This document shows positions 11,871 through 24,011 of a stretch of DNA of 64,000 nucleotides, piece after piece (positions within the stretch are counted from its first letter, which is position 1; each line of letters opens with the position of its first letter). Position numbers and translations under genes: made by a program. The notes below the pieces were generated by a model. The model was given only the letters and a program-made list of their open reading frames with translations. It did not search any database and was not told the origin of the DNA. Source of the stretch: Macrotrachela quadricornifera (Eukaryota; Rotifera; Eurotatoria; Philodinida; Philodinidae); assembly GCA_022393335.1 (NCBI GenBank), contig JAJEKB010020545.1:108453-172452 (forward strand). The letters are read 5' to 3'.

Positions 11871-12643
11871 GAAAGGACCCCATCAGATAAGATCATAAAT
11901 CTACCACCCTATCAATCACATCCTGAACATATAACAGAAAAAAGCTTATATATTTTTACATGTTTTCATATATTTTTTTCGGCTTTCTCTTGAATAGAAC
12001 AAAAATTTTAGAGGTCATTCTTATATATAATCATGCATACACATTTGCTCATATGATCGTCAATTGTGCTCTTGAGAATTTTTGACACCGAATACGTCTT
12101 TCTCAGTTTGAACGATAAGATCAAATGCACTAATTTTTGTCCAAAGGATTAAGTTGGTTGTTATAGAAAATAAGCATGATATTCGTAATCAACATGCAAA
12201 ACTACGCGAAGTCTTTATTTCCCATCAAAGTTTGATCTGTAGGGCGTATAGGTTAAAATTTAAGAAATGGAAAACTGAGGGGAAGTAGGACTTATATTTT
12301 GATGAGAAATAAAGTTTCTAACGTATCCATTTTTTGACAAAAATTAGTGCATTTTGTAGAGGAAGTGACAACGCAATTTTTAAGAAAGTTTCAATCTTAT
12401 CATTGTGGTATATGGGAAAATGAGTTGTTACGCTGGAACAATGTTTGAGGGTTTCTATAAAAAATTGATGCTAATAGGACTGAGATATATAAAGATGATC
12501 TGAAAAATGTTTGTTGTATTCAAGTCAAAGCCGAAAAAAAGTACATGAAAACATGTAAAAATATATAAATTTTCTTTTGACATATGTTTGGGATGTGATT
12601 GATGAAGTAGCAGATTTACGATCTTATCCGGCGCCATCCTTTG
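11871..12643. mobile_element. Fold-back (MITE-like) element with inverted arms of about 150 bases or more
   Basis: The left arm (about 11871-12010) and the reverse complement of the right arm (about 12475-12643) share AAAGGA..., RGATAAGATCRTAAATCT, CATCAATCACATCC-like, TATATTTTTACATGTTTTCAT and TTTTTTCGGCTTT. A second inverted pair, TGCACTAATTTTTGTC near 12128 and its complement near 12350, lies further in. No transposase frame is present, so it is non-autonomous. A 60-codon frame inside the right arm is not a gene. Confidence 0.6.
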
Positions 12644-13701
12644 TTCAATTTATGATAGGTTTATTTGATAAACTTAAAAGATCTAAGATAGTATCTTATC
12701 AAAGTTGCTAGATAAATGACACAAATTATAGAACATATTGGAAATCGTCATCACATCATTGTTAATATACGAGCAATACAGTGATGTTCTCTCGAGAATC
12801 TACAGAAAAAGATAATAGAAACAAGGCAGTAACGGAAAAAAAGAAAAATAATTATAACACATATTTTGAATAATATCAAATGAAATATTTTATATGCATT
12901 ATAGTGATTGGAATAGATATGTTCGGAAGATATTGAATAATAACTAAAGAACTTTGCTTGATAATTATATCAAAAAAAAAAAAGAAAAAGTAACTATTCA
13001 ATAATAAGTACTAATATAAATGACGTGCTCGTTTTCCGTACATAGTTATCAGCTCAGTGCAAACTATTAGTTTGATATATTTCTTTAATCTTTTCTTCTT
13101 GATCTAATAAAAATATTATTCTTTATCTTGTTCCGTCATTCAATTAGACCATATAGACATCTTAAGAAAGAAGAAAACAGTTAGAAAAATAATCATATAT
13201 GCATTCCTCAATGAATAAAACGAAGGAGAAAAAAATAAATAAATCTAAACAAATTATTACCGTTTTATTACACATGTTTATATGTCAGATGCAATAGAAG
13301 AAAAAACGATTTTTATTTCTGCTAAATAAGACAAGGAAAACTAATTAATATCTTTTTTTTTTGACAATTCTAAATTTAATCTTAATAAAAAAGATAAATA
13401 TATTATTCAACAGATTTGGAAATGTATAATTTATTTCAGCTTCATTGATCATATCAACGTATGTATAATAAATTCTATCCGTTAACACTTTTCATGTAAT
13501 TAGTTTATTCTTTCTTCTCGTTCTGTTTTTATCGTTTGTATAATTTACGTATATTTTAGAAGAAAATAGTAAGTGGAAATTTTAACTTAAACTCTTTTTA
13601 AATTGCTTATACAAATATTTTAGATTTTATATTGAAAGTTTAATGATATGGAGAATGATTTTTAAGAAATATTCTAAGATGATAAATTATGAATAATCAT
13701 A
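12644..13701. other. No gene seen; upstream region of the triple-module gene
   Basis: Very AT-rich, with A- and T-runs and stops in all frames. No convincing TATA box was found close to 13702. Confidence 0.45.
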
Positions 13702-16700
13702 ATGAGTAATAGATTATATGTATTATTTAGAAATTGTTTTATTTCTACTCGTTTATATATTATTCGTAAGATACGTGAATTAAATTTCTTTTCTGATCAT
13801 CCATTTTGGTCTCCATCACTTAATCATTCTGAACAAATTCTTAGTACAAGAATATTTCTTTTATTTCTTTTTATTTCATTTTTAATTATATTTACTTATA
13901 CAAGTCTTATTATTCGAACACATAGTATAACTCTTAAAAATTTTACTTTATCTCAATTTGAACAAATTCAAATAGATTATCCAACAACAATAAATATTCG
14001 TTGTACAAAAGTATCAAATCCTTATTATAAATTTATTTCATTATTTCCATTATTTCATCCAATTTGTTCAAGTATATTTATAAGTAAAGAATGGATATCT
14101 TCACTTTTTCTTCCAAATTTAATTTATCATAATGTTCTTGATATTCGTACATTTACTTTTGCACAATTTCAATCACTTGCATTACTTTGTAATATTGCAT
14201 ATCAATCAGTAAATGATGAACTTTATACATTTAATTCTACACATTTAATTACTGGTTATGTTTTATCACGTATTGAATTTAATGAAATAATTAATGTTCT
14301 TATAAATAATTTTCAAACTAATCTATTAGAAAATGAAAAACGAATGGTAAAATATGTCTCATTAGCTATAACACAAAATGGTTTTATGTCAGCATTACGT
14401 ACAAATTTTTATATTCAATCAAAATATCCTTCAGATTATTTTCTTATATATAGTGAAAGTTATTTAATGCAAAATGGAACTACATCTTGTAATTGTCGAT
14501 TACAAGAAAATCAATGTACATATCCAGCAGAAATTTTTTATAATTTAACATTATCTCAAGTAAATAAATTTTTCATTTCCAATAGTTATAAATGAGAATT
14601 TTTAAATTAATCTTTTGTTTTTAGATTCCAGGTTTAATGGCTGGTTGTTTACCAATGGAATCTCTTAAACAATCAACTCTTGAATGTCTTTATAATCAAT
14701 CATGTATAAATATATTATCACTTCAACCAAATATATCTCATCCAAAACCTTTAGAAAAATCTTCATCAAGATTTTCTCCATATCGAACAATTGGTTCGAT
14801 ATTTGATGAATCATTATTTATTGAATCATGGAATAAAACATTTAGTTATGAAAATTATTATAATCTTTGTGCACCTCGATTACTTACTTATACTTATCAA
14901 GGTCGATTTCGTATTGCTTCAATATTTACTATATGTATTAGTGCTTTTGGTGGTTTAGTTATTCTTTGGCAAATGATTATACCAATTTTTATTAAAATTT
15001 TAAAAAAACAACAAAAACAATTATCTAATGATCAAGATCAAATTGGAATGGAACAATCGATTTTAAATCATCGATCTAAACCATTAAATAGAGGTCTGTT
15101 GAAAGTTTTATTACTGATCATTCTATATTTTTATTAACTATTTTAGCTTTAATATCCTATATTTATCGAAGAATAAAAACATTTAATCTATTTCCATCTA
15201 ATAACAAAAATGATATTGAAGAAGAATACATTGGTATTATTAGTACTCGTCTATATATATTCTTTTTATTATTGGGTCTTATTATACTTAGTTTTTATAC
15301 ATCACTAGTTAAACGTAATCAAACATATACAATTCCATCACCATCAATAGATGAATATATAAAATTAAAATCTGTTTATTCATCAAATTTTATTTGTTCA
15401 TGTTCACATTTTTCAATGTCATATGGTCGAATAATATCAATATCACCTCGATATCATTCAATATGTTCAAGTGAATTTATTAAAAAACTTTGGTTATCAT
15501 ATTTTGATTTACGAGAAATAAAATTAAATACAACATTTTTTATTGGTGTAGATTTTCGAATAAGTGGTCAAGCTTTTTTTAATATAATACGTGATTTATG
15601 TCAATTAGCAAAAGAAACAGTAGAAAATTCAATTTATTCATTTCAAACACGTCGATTAATATCAGTTAATATATTATCATATGAACAATTTCATGAACAA
15701 ATTCAAATACGTTTAAAACAATTTGAACAAGAAACACAATCATTATATATTAATCTTCCTGAATTATTACGTTCTTCATTTCATATTAATCATTTAGTAA
15801 CAAATTTATTAACAAGTGCTGCTTTTTCATTAATATTTGATAATCAAACATTAAAATGGATACCAATATTTTATCCACAAAATATTCATAATAGTTCTTG
15901 TTCATGTGCATTTTCATCACAATGTGTTCGACCACAAGGTTTTTATTATCAATCTGATAGTAATAATCTTCAACCAAAAATTCTTATACCTGGTTTAGTT
16001 ATTGGTTGTTATACAATTGATTCTATTCTATTATCTAATCTTGAATGTTTATTTGATAAAACATGTCTTCAACTATTAATTAATATGTATCATTTTGATG
16101 CTATTGGTTTACTTCAACCATTAGATATACGTATTCATCATATTCAACCACTACGAAAAAATAATACTCGTTTTCATCCTAAAACTAAAATTGGATCTAT
16201 TGTTTCACAATTATTTATAGAAGATTGGGGTTCAATAATTAATTTTACAGCTTATTATAATAGATGTGCACCTAAACAATGTACTTATAGTTTAATACGA
16301 CGTTTTGATCGAACTTATATTATTGCAATGATGCTTGGTTTTTATAGTGGATTAAGTGCTATTTTAGATATTATTTTACCTGATTTTGTTAGATTTATAA
16401 GACGACGATGGAGAAAACAACAAAACAATATAGATAGTTTACAAACAATAGGTAAGAATAATCATTTATAATAAGATAAAATGTTCTATATTTGTTTAAT
16501 TCTAGACAATTGTATTGATACTTCTAATGTAAAGAAAAATTCTTTTTCATTTTGGAAAATATGTCAATCATTACGATCATTGAATTTATTTATTAGTCAA
16601 AAAGTTCCAACTAATGAACAAAGAAAATATGAAGAAATAATTGCTACTCGTATTTATCTTATTCTTTTTATCTTATGTCTTATTACTGCTCTTCTCTATG

Positions 16701-17709
16701 CTGGTCCATTCAGTGAAGAAATTCGAAATAAATTAATTTCATATCCAAATTCTGATACTGTTAATAAACTTCATTCAAGAAATATTTCTACTTTATCTTG
16801 TCCTTGTTCAACTGTTGCTATTAGTCATATGAAATTTTTATCGATAATTCCAGAATATCATTCAATATGTTCTAGTCATTATATTAAACCATCTTATTTA
16901 ATTGATCTATTTGAAAAGAAAGATAAAATTTCTATACAATTAGCTACACATTATAGTGTTTTATCATCACTTTGTCAACAAGCTAATCGTATTGTTAAAA
17001 ATACTATAGAGATTTTTAATGCACGTGAATTAATTAGTGCAGAAACAATGACATATTCTTCATTTATTATTCAAAGTGAATCTCTTATATCAACATTTAT
17101 ATCTCAAATTCCATCATATTATCGTCGAACACAAACATTTATTATTCATTCATTTGAAGTTAATCATTTACTTAATGTTTTTACAAATAATTGGAAACTT
17201 AATTTTACTGATGAACATGATGAACATATATTTTTATCATATCCACATTATTTTTCTTCATCAAATTGTACTTGTGCTACATCATTTAATTGTACGGAAC
17301 AAATTCAAGATGATATTGTTAGTGGTTGTTTTCCTTATGATGGTTTTCGTTTATCTAAATTTCAAAATATTTCATTAGGTTATTTGAATGATAAACTTTT
17401 TATAGAAAAATGGAAAAATCAAAGTAATTATACTGCTTATTTTCAAGCATGTCATCCATTAAAATGTCAATATACATTATCCGATAAAAATAATCCAATT
17501 ATTATGTTAACAACTATTCTTGGATTATATGGAGGTAAATGAAAAATAAATTATTAAAAAATTAAAATAAAACATTTGTCTATTCTTTAGGTTTAATATA
17601 TGCTCTTCGTTTAATTGTTGGTCAATCTTTACATGCTTATCGTTGGTGCTCGAAAAATGTTCAAAAACAACAAATGGAAATAACGTCTATTGAAATGATA
17701 ACAATATAA
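13702..17709 (+). CDS. Membrane protein of three tandem TM-ectodomain-TM modules, five exons, unknown family
   Basis: Exons 13702-14559, 14625-15093, 15147-16451, 16506-17534 and 17591-17709 join in frame to 1,259 residues; introns are 53-65 bases. The protein is one unit repeated three times. Each unit has a TM segment (about 51-71, 478-496, 926-944), a Cys-rich ectodomain, and a second TM (about 383-409, 832-857, 1207-1232). Shared landmarks are (S)TRIY/LYxxL before TM1, CPC/CSC, P-x-[FY]-H-x-[IV]-C-S-S-x-[FY]-I, LCQxA, a second CxC, IPGLxxGC, LFIExW and YYxxCAPxxCTY just before TM2. Module 1 has lost one Cys in the last motif (APRLLTY). Module 3 lacks the LECLYxxSC segment. Two TMs with a large Cys-rich extracellular loop recall DEG/ENaC-type topology, but I see no firm family motif. 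The start is the first ATG in frame before TM1. Confidence 0.8.
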
Positions 17710-17789
17710 AAGATTTTTCTTATTTGCTCTCAGATAATAATAAATTTTCTCATTTTAATAATTAAAATGTATACAAGAATGAGTTTTGT

Positions 17790-18545
17790 CAAATGTTTTT
17801 TTTTGTATTATTCTTTGCTCAGAGGGTACATGAAACTGACCACAGCATCACATATAATGATTGTGAATCACTTTCATCGATCAGATTTTCTTTGATTAAG
17901 TCGAATAACCAAAAATCACATGGTGATAAGTCAGGAGAGTTAAGTGAACGCGGTATTACTATGCGACCTTCTGATCAATGGTTCGTCCTCGTTCCAAACG
18001 GTGAATGAACAAAGGACCGCTCGATTTAAAAAAGATGACTAATAAGGTCTTTGGAGCATACTTACTTTTTCGAACTACAGTAGGTGGAGGATCTCCTCTT
18101 CTCATCTACGCTGCATTTGGTGGCTTTCGACCAAGTTGTTTATGATAAAAACCACGATTCGTCACCAGTTATTATATAACATAATCTCCATGTTCCTTGC
18201 CGAATTTTTCCTAAGTTTTCTTTACATATTCGAACTCGTTCTGCCTGCTGCAAATCGGTGAGATCTTTAGGTACATAGCGTGCAGTGATCTTTCTATGGT
18301 TTAAATGAGTGATGATGATTCGATGAACCGTGCCATAGCTTAAATCAGTTTGCTCTTGTAATTCTTCGATCGTGAGATAAGGATCATCGTTGATAGTTTC
18401 ACTGATTGGTCTACGAGATTGTACTTCATCTTCAAGGTCTTCTCGACCTTCACGAAATAGCTTGGACCATCTTTACACTGTTCTAAGAGAAGGAGATTGA
18501 TCAGCAATTTTCTGTACTCATTTGAAATTTCTTAAAGATACACAA
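17790..18545 (-). pseudogene. mariner-family transposase relic, second catalytic Asp region deleted
   Basis: Reading the minus strand from about 18530 downwards gives VQKIADQSPS, then RWSKLFREGREDLED, a second HTH region (LTIEELQEQTDLSYGTVHRI), GDESWFYHKQLGRK (first catalytic Asp, 18148-18165), TLLVIFFKSSGPLFIH, and NSPDLSPCDFWLFD (third catalytic Asp, 17883-17943). This order is that of a mariner (DD34D) transposase. The middle block that should contain HDNARPH is missing between RTIDQ and the NSPD motif, and in-frame stops interrupt the frame. The copy is dead. Terminal inverted repeats were not clearly found. Confidence 0.85.
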
Positions 18546-19795
18546 ATAAACGACTCGTGCACACAAATCCAATACGACGGATGTGTTAATGTATATGTAC
18601 GTATGGAATGTTAGTTATTACAAGAGATAAGGAGACGACGATGAAAGAAAAAACGAAAAAACAACACGTGTAGATGATTTTATACACTCTTGCTACCAGC
18701 TAGAATTTGACAAAAAACGTTTTTGTCGAAATTTTATTACTTCAATCTTAGTTGAATATTGATCAAATAGTATAGAAAGATAGAGCGAAATTAATCATCA
18801 AAGTTCAATTTATATTTTAACTAATCAAGCAATATGTTGATTGCAAAATCGTACATGAAATTTTGTCACAAAACTTTTGTGGTTATTTTCTTTTATTTGA
18901 GTGACATCTTTATGCTTTTAATGGTTGAAAGCATCAAGCAAAATTATACTGCTCGTTTCCAGGTACTACTCGATATCTGTCGTTGTGATTACTTTTTAAA
19001 GGAAATGAATAAATTATGAAAAAATATAGACACTACCACGGAGGTACAAAAGTTTCTTCTATGGATGAATCAGATTGGTTAATTCATCAGAATAAATCAC
19101 GTTATATTGATTTAGTTCTAAAAACATGATAACGGCTGAATGGAAAAGGTTTCAAATTAAAATACAATATCCAAAAATGACATGTCTATTTATTATTGAG
19201 ATATTTATATAGTAAGTAATTTAGGTTTGTTAACGAGTTACCGTAATATAACAAGACAAATTGATGTTGTATCAGACAAAGGATGTCCTTTTGTATATAA
19301 GCGCATGTTGAATGTGAAATAGTTGCAATGAGGATGTAGTGCTCACTTGAATAAACATCGAGTCAGTTAAGGCTAAAAAGTATATGTGTCTCTCCATTTG
19401 ACTCTAACGAAATAAATAACATATTTAAAATAATTAAATTTGTTCCTTCAGAGAGGTCGTACAACAAGTTCAACGCCTAAATTTTATGTCATGAAGCTGA
19501 AATTTGAGAATAATGCGATAAATCTATTTTTTAAACGTTCATTTATTATATGCCATGACTTTTTCATGTTAAATCTAAAACCATTGTACAATTTTATGTG
19601 CCTTGATGATGGTGTCCTGTAAAATATAACTATGATCGCGATCAGAAAGATTGATTTTTCTGTTCTGTTACCGCCACGTGTCAATGTACGTTGCGTTTAT
19701 ATATGACCGTGTCGTATACTTTGATAATCATTGAATAAGCATATCTTTTTTTTTCTCTTTGTTTTATAATTGTTATTAGAGTTTTGTTCTCCAAC
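18546..19795. other. No gene seen; upstream of the SEC11-like gene
   Basis: Short frames near 18834-19019 and 19440-19684 show no domain signature and look random. There is no obvious TATA box. Confidence 0.4.
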
Positions 19796-20660
19796 ATGCA
19801 TGATTATTTTTCTTTCTTTACACGCATAAACAAACGACAGGTAATTTATTTTCAATTATATTTCTCATCTGTTGAAATGAAATTTGTTTTTCAAAACATA
19901 GGGATTATATCAAGTGCTCACATGTGGACTAAATATCTTAACAATAATCATGATTTGGAAAGGTCTTATAGTGTTGACCAACTGTACACAACCTATCATC
20001 CTCGTGTTAAGGTCTGTGATCTTTAATTAGTTAATGAAAATCCTAAGTAAATTTGATTTTACACCGGTAGTGGAGGACTTATTTTTCCCAACCGCGGTGA
20101 TCTTCTTCTGCTGACTAATTATCATACAGAATGTATTCGTGCAGGCGAAACTGTCGTATTTAAATTGGAAGGTCGTGATATTCCAATCGTTCATCGAGTA
20201 ATTAAAATGCATGAAAGGTAATTTATTTTTGTTAGTAGGCAATTATTGACATTTCATGGTATTTTCTGTTCTTTCTAGAAGCGACGGGTATGTAAAATAT
20301 TTGACTAAAGGCGATTACAATCAAGTCGATGATCGCGGTCTTTATAAACCAGGACAATTATGGCTTGAAAAAGAAGATCTTGTCGGTAAAGTGAAAGGGT
20401 ACGTTACTTATTCCTCTTTAACTGTTTTATCTCATTCACCTTCTGAATATAGATATTTGCCGTACGTTGGTATACTGATCATCTTAATGAACGATCATCT
20501 TCCTCTACTAGAAATTTTCATCTTAGTAACACTAGGTCGTTTTGTAATTATATATTGTAGAACTGAAACAAAAGACTACTTAGTGATACAACAACAATTA
20601 CTTAATATTTGGTCCTGGTATATAACTATTCGTTTGTTTATGCCTGGCGTGGCGTACTGA
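19796..20660 (+). CDS. SEC11-like signal peptidase subunit lacking the catalytic serine, five exons
   Basis: Exons 19796-19840, 19902-20011, 20071-20217, 20279-20398 and 20453-20660 (GT-AG introns of 54-61 bases) join in frame to 209 residues. They match SEC11, the ER signal peptidase catalytic subunit: INKRQ at 11-15, YQVL, a TM segment around [62 protein letters not shown] and [11 protein letters not shown]. The expected His (H93) and Asp (D119) of the catalytic triad are present. The nucleophile motif SGSMEPAF is replaced by SGGLIFP (residues 52-58), so the Ser equivalent to human SEC11A Ser56 is Gly54 and the Met-Glu-Pro is lost. The C-terminus runs about 30 residues past the usual end (SEC11A is 179). 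Splice sites and frame are intact, so it may be a pseudoenzyme, or a copy just beginning to decay. Confidence 0.85.
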
Positions 20661-20789
20661 AGCTTTTTATTGCATTTACTCTGAACACGACTTTTCATAC
20701 TATTTTCATGTGATGTAACCGAAGCAATACCATAGTTACATTACATAATAAACGTCTTTTACTATTTACAGAACATGCTAAAAAGTAAA

Positions 20790-21175
20790 AAAAATTGTCA
20801 CCCATTTGATTCTGACTGAGCTTAATGTTGTGCTTCGTGCTTGCTAATTTCATCGCATCCGAGGTCTAGTAGAATGGGTGACTGTACAGATCAACGAATT
20901 AATGGTTAAATACGAAGAAAAATGGGACGTGTTGTACTACTCTGTTTTGTCGTAAAGCATTAGCTAAATACTGTATTCCTTGATTATCGATTTCATTCCA
21001 TCGAAGGTCAAGTTCTACGAGTGTTTAAAGGAAATAGTGAGTGAATAGTTGAAAAAGAAGTTTTGTATCAGATCATTGGCTAGATATTGTGCGCCTTTGT
21101 CGTAAATTTCATTATAGCTGAGATAAAGTTTTGTGAATGTCTGTGTAAATCAATTGATGAATAGTTAAATAAGTG
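20790..21175 (-). pseudogene. Leucine-rich-repeat (RNase-inhibitor/NLR type) gene relic
   Basis: Minus-strand fragments read FTKLYLSYNEIYDKGAQYLA (near 21085-21150), VELDLRWNEIDNQGIQYLAN-ALRQN (near 20945-21025) and a worn LDLGCDEI copy (near 20845-20870). These are typical 28-residue LRRs of the L-x-x-L-x-L-x-x-N-x-I/G-x-x-GAxxLA class. Frame breaks between the repeats and no start or other domain make it a fragment. Parent gene unknown. Confidence 0.65.
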
Positions 21176-21379
21176 AACAAGTGTGTACAAATATACATTA
21201 TCAAAAAACAAATTAAATTTAACTAGAGTATCAAATGATTTTTACGATGAAGAAATAAACAAGAAAATGAAAAAGGTAATACAATGATATAAAATATTAT
21301 ATGTTCTCTTTTGTTAAACTTTTCAATTAATTAATTAAATTTTTTGAAACACATCTGCGTAGTGCATCACTTGAAATAA

Positions 21380-21660
21380 AGTGCTGTGAGAGCCAATTGA
21401 ATTTCCTCTCTTCGTATTTTTGAGTTTTTATCATTATAGTTCTCTTATTTTTTTGATCTGATATATATGGAGAGAAAGCTCAGAATACGCTGCATCGTTT
21501 GATGTCTTTATTTTGAGCATCAAATACAATTTGAAGTATAAAAAAATGTATTAGAAAAAAATCTAACATTTTTTTACTACTCAAAAAATAAAAGGACTAT
21601 AGTGATAAAAACTCAAAAATACGAAGGGGGAAAATTCAATTGGCCCCACAGTAGCATGTT
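21380..21660. mobile_element. Short MITE with inverted repeats of about 75 bases
   Basis: The left arm (21380-21460) and the complement of the right arm (21582-21660) share GCCAATTGAATTT, CTTCGTATTTTTGAGTTTT and ATCAYTATAG. A spacer of about 120 bases lies between. No coding capacity beyond chance frames. Confidence 0.7.
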
Positions 21661-22798
21661 TTTGGCTTTGTGTTCGTTGGTTATGAGTTCACTCGATGAA
21701 CAATCGCTATCAATTATACGATTTACTACTTTGAATATTTTAATACATGTTACTACAGGTGAAATCAATTTATCAAATCGAATAAGTCAACGTTTTGTAA
21801 CGGAATCTCTTTAATGAGAAGGTCAAATTCGCTAGAAATCTTAAGTTTGAAGAATAATCATAAGAGCAATACCACAACATCATATCAGTGTTTGACAAAA
21901 CTGACGATCTGAATTGATAAGAGCGAAGTGATGTATCTACGAAAATCACCCGAATAACGTCGTATGATTATGATCACCTTAAACACAGATTATAGTGAAA
22001 TATAGAACCTTTTGAATACTAATGCATTGACACTGACGTTCCTTGAGAACAGTCCATGTAATATTCAATTTCGGTAGTTTCACGGCAATTGAATTAGAAA
22101 ACAAAAAAAAGTATGAAATATATGTGTATTGATGTAATCTTCAAAAGAGAAACAATAAAATCATAACTATTCATATTAGGGATGTCCCCAAACAATTTTA
22201 TCTAATTGAGAGGCTCTTCTCTTAATATTTGGACTCTTTTAAGCACAAATGGAAATATTTCTGCTTTCTAGTAGTTCTCAAAGATGTATAGTAGAAGTAA
22301 ATATCTGATGATTTCTGAGAAATGATATTGAAAGTAATTAAAAGTTCTCGAAATTGAAAATTTTGACAAGCAAATTTCAAAAATAGTAGCAATTTAAAAT
22401 TTGCTGCTCCATGGAAATAAAACAATATTTTTTTCAGTATTATAAAGTTTGTTTAACGAAACATATATGATTAAGTAAAGGACATACAATTACTTTAGCT
22501 TACAGATTATGAATTTTTTATGATCTTCCTATCTGACTCAGTTACACAAGAAATCTTTTTCTTTTCTCTGTTGCCAGTATCACCATTTCATCACATCAGC
22601 CTATATCTTTGTTTTTTTTATATATTTGTTTCTATTATTGAACGCTTCAATATGAAACAAAGTCTATTTTAGAATTGTTTTTAACAAGAATCAAATTTTT
22701 TGTTTATCTCCAATATTAACTTATTCATCAAAAGATTTATAGTACAGAATTGTTCTCACGTGAAAAGAACGACAAACTTTACGAGTTGAACTACAATC
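21661..22798. other. No gene seen
   Basis: AT-rich, no domain-bearing frames, no inverted repeats recognised. Confidence 0.45.
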
Positions 22799-23034
22799 GA
22801 GGGTGTGAGGGTGAGGGTGAATTTTAACGAGAAAAAATGATTTGCTTCAAAGTATAAACCAAAAATCTGAAAAAGATTGTGAAAAATAGCTCATGATACT
22901 TTTAGTAAAAAGCGTTGGAAATAGTAAATTTCTTGTTATTTTAACATTATCTTTAGTTGCCGGAAAATTTCGGAAAAAAATTCATCGCTGTGATGAGATA
23001 TAAACTTGAAACTTTGTGATTATGTAACACTAGA
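22799..23034 (+). repeat. Dispersed repeat, copy 1, starting with GTGAGGG tract
   Basis: Begins with a GAGGGTGTGAGGGTGAGGG tract. It continues with blocks such as AGCTCATGATACTTTTAGTA, AAAAGCGTTGGAAATAGTAA and CATCGCTGTGATGAGATATA, and ends in GTAACACTAGATA. The same blocks, in the same order and orientation, make up 38184-38505, which also holds a short insertion. The mariner element at 23037 abuts its right end. Confidence 0.75.
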
Positions 23035-23036
23035 TA

Positions 23037-23961
23037 CTTAGGTCTAGCCAAAAGTTCTGGCAACATTAAATGAAAATATAAAGATTTGGAGATATTTTTA
23101 ATTTTATTTTATCGAATATTGAGGATAGTTGCCATGATTATTTATACCAAGTTCGATCCTTTCTAACAACTTGTTAAAAGGTTTTTTGAAGCCTTTTTCG
23201 AAAAAATTTTTAGGTACCTTGGATACTGCATGGACTTATCATGTCTCGTTTATTTAATCAGTTAAACTACGTTCGATAGAATTTTTTTGCCAAAAATTAC
23301 ATAGTATCAGGCCTGACGAATATGGTAGATGTAAGATAATATTGACGCCTTCCTTTATCATATAGTTAATAACATTGGATGAGTATGAATTCGACGATGA
23401 TTGTCAAGCAATTTTCTACATTTTGAAGCTGACATCTCTGTTTGTTTCCATATTTCACTAATAAAAGGCTTCAGACAATTATCAATATAATATTTGTGAC
23501 CCACAGTCTTGCCTTTATCTACACTATGTATAAAAACAGGGTTATTTGATTTAAAGAATATACCAAACGAAGTTATGGTTAAAATTTGTCTTCATGAACA
23601 ATAGCCTTTGACGATACATCTTCAATTTGCCAGCTAGTATCAGATGACTTATGAGTAACCTATATAAAATAAATCCATATCCCATCACTAGTAATGCTAG
23701 AACGCAATTGACATAATCGAACAAAATTTCACTAAATTTCTACAAGAAATCAAATATGATGCGTTCATGTGGTATCCAAGGTACCTAAAATTTTTTTCGA
23801 AAAAGACTCCAAAAAAACTTTTAACAAATTGCTAGAAAGAATCGGACTTGGTATAAATAATCATGGCAACTATTCTCAACATTTGATAAAAGAAAAATAA
23901 AAATATCTCCACATCTTTATATTTTTATTTAATGTTGCCAGAACTTTTGGTCAGACCTAAG
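23037..23961 (-). mobile_element. Internally deleted mariner element with terminal inverted repeats of about 190 bases, flanked by TA
   Basis: The left repeat (23037-23225) and right repeat (23778-23961) are inverted copies; they begin CTTAGGTCT..., carry AGTTCTGGCAACATT, and are bordered by TA at 23035-23036 and 23962-23963. Between them the minus strand reads a decayed mariner transposase C-terminus: NPVFIHSVDKGKTVGHKYYI, then DNCLKPFISEIWKQ, a broken HDN region (LLDNHRRIHTH), and HLPYSSGLILCNFW where HPPYSPDLAPCDFW is expected. The third Asp of the triad reads Asn or Gly here, and the N-terminal DNA-binding half is absent. Confidence 0.8.
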
Positions 23962-24011
23962 TAATAGGTGAGGTTTCATTCTAACTGTGACAAAAGTTTG
24001 ACTTACGAAAA

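Noticed and set aside
12455..12637. 60-residue minus-strand frame
   Set aside because: Lies within the right arm of the fold-back element.
17076..17378. 100-residue frame inside the triple-module gene
   Set aside because: Out of phase with exon 4 and His/Leu/Ile-rich by codon shift only.
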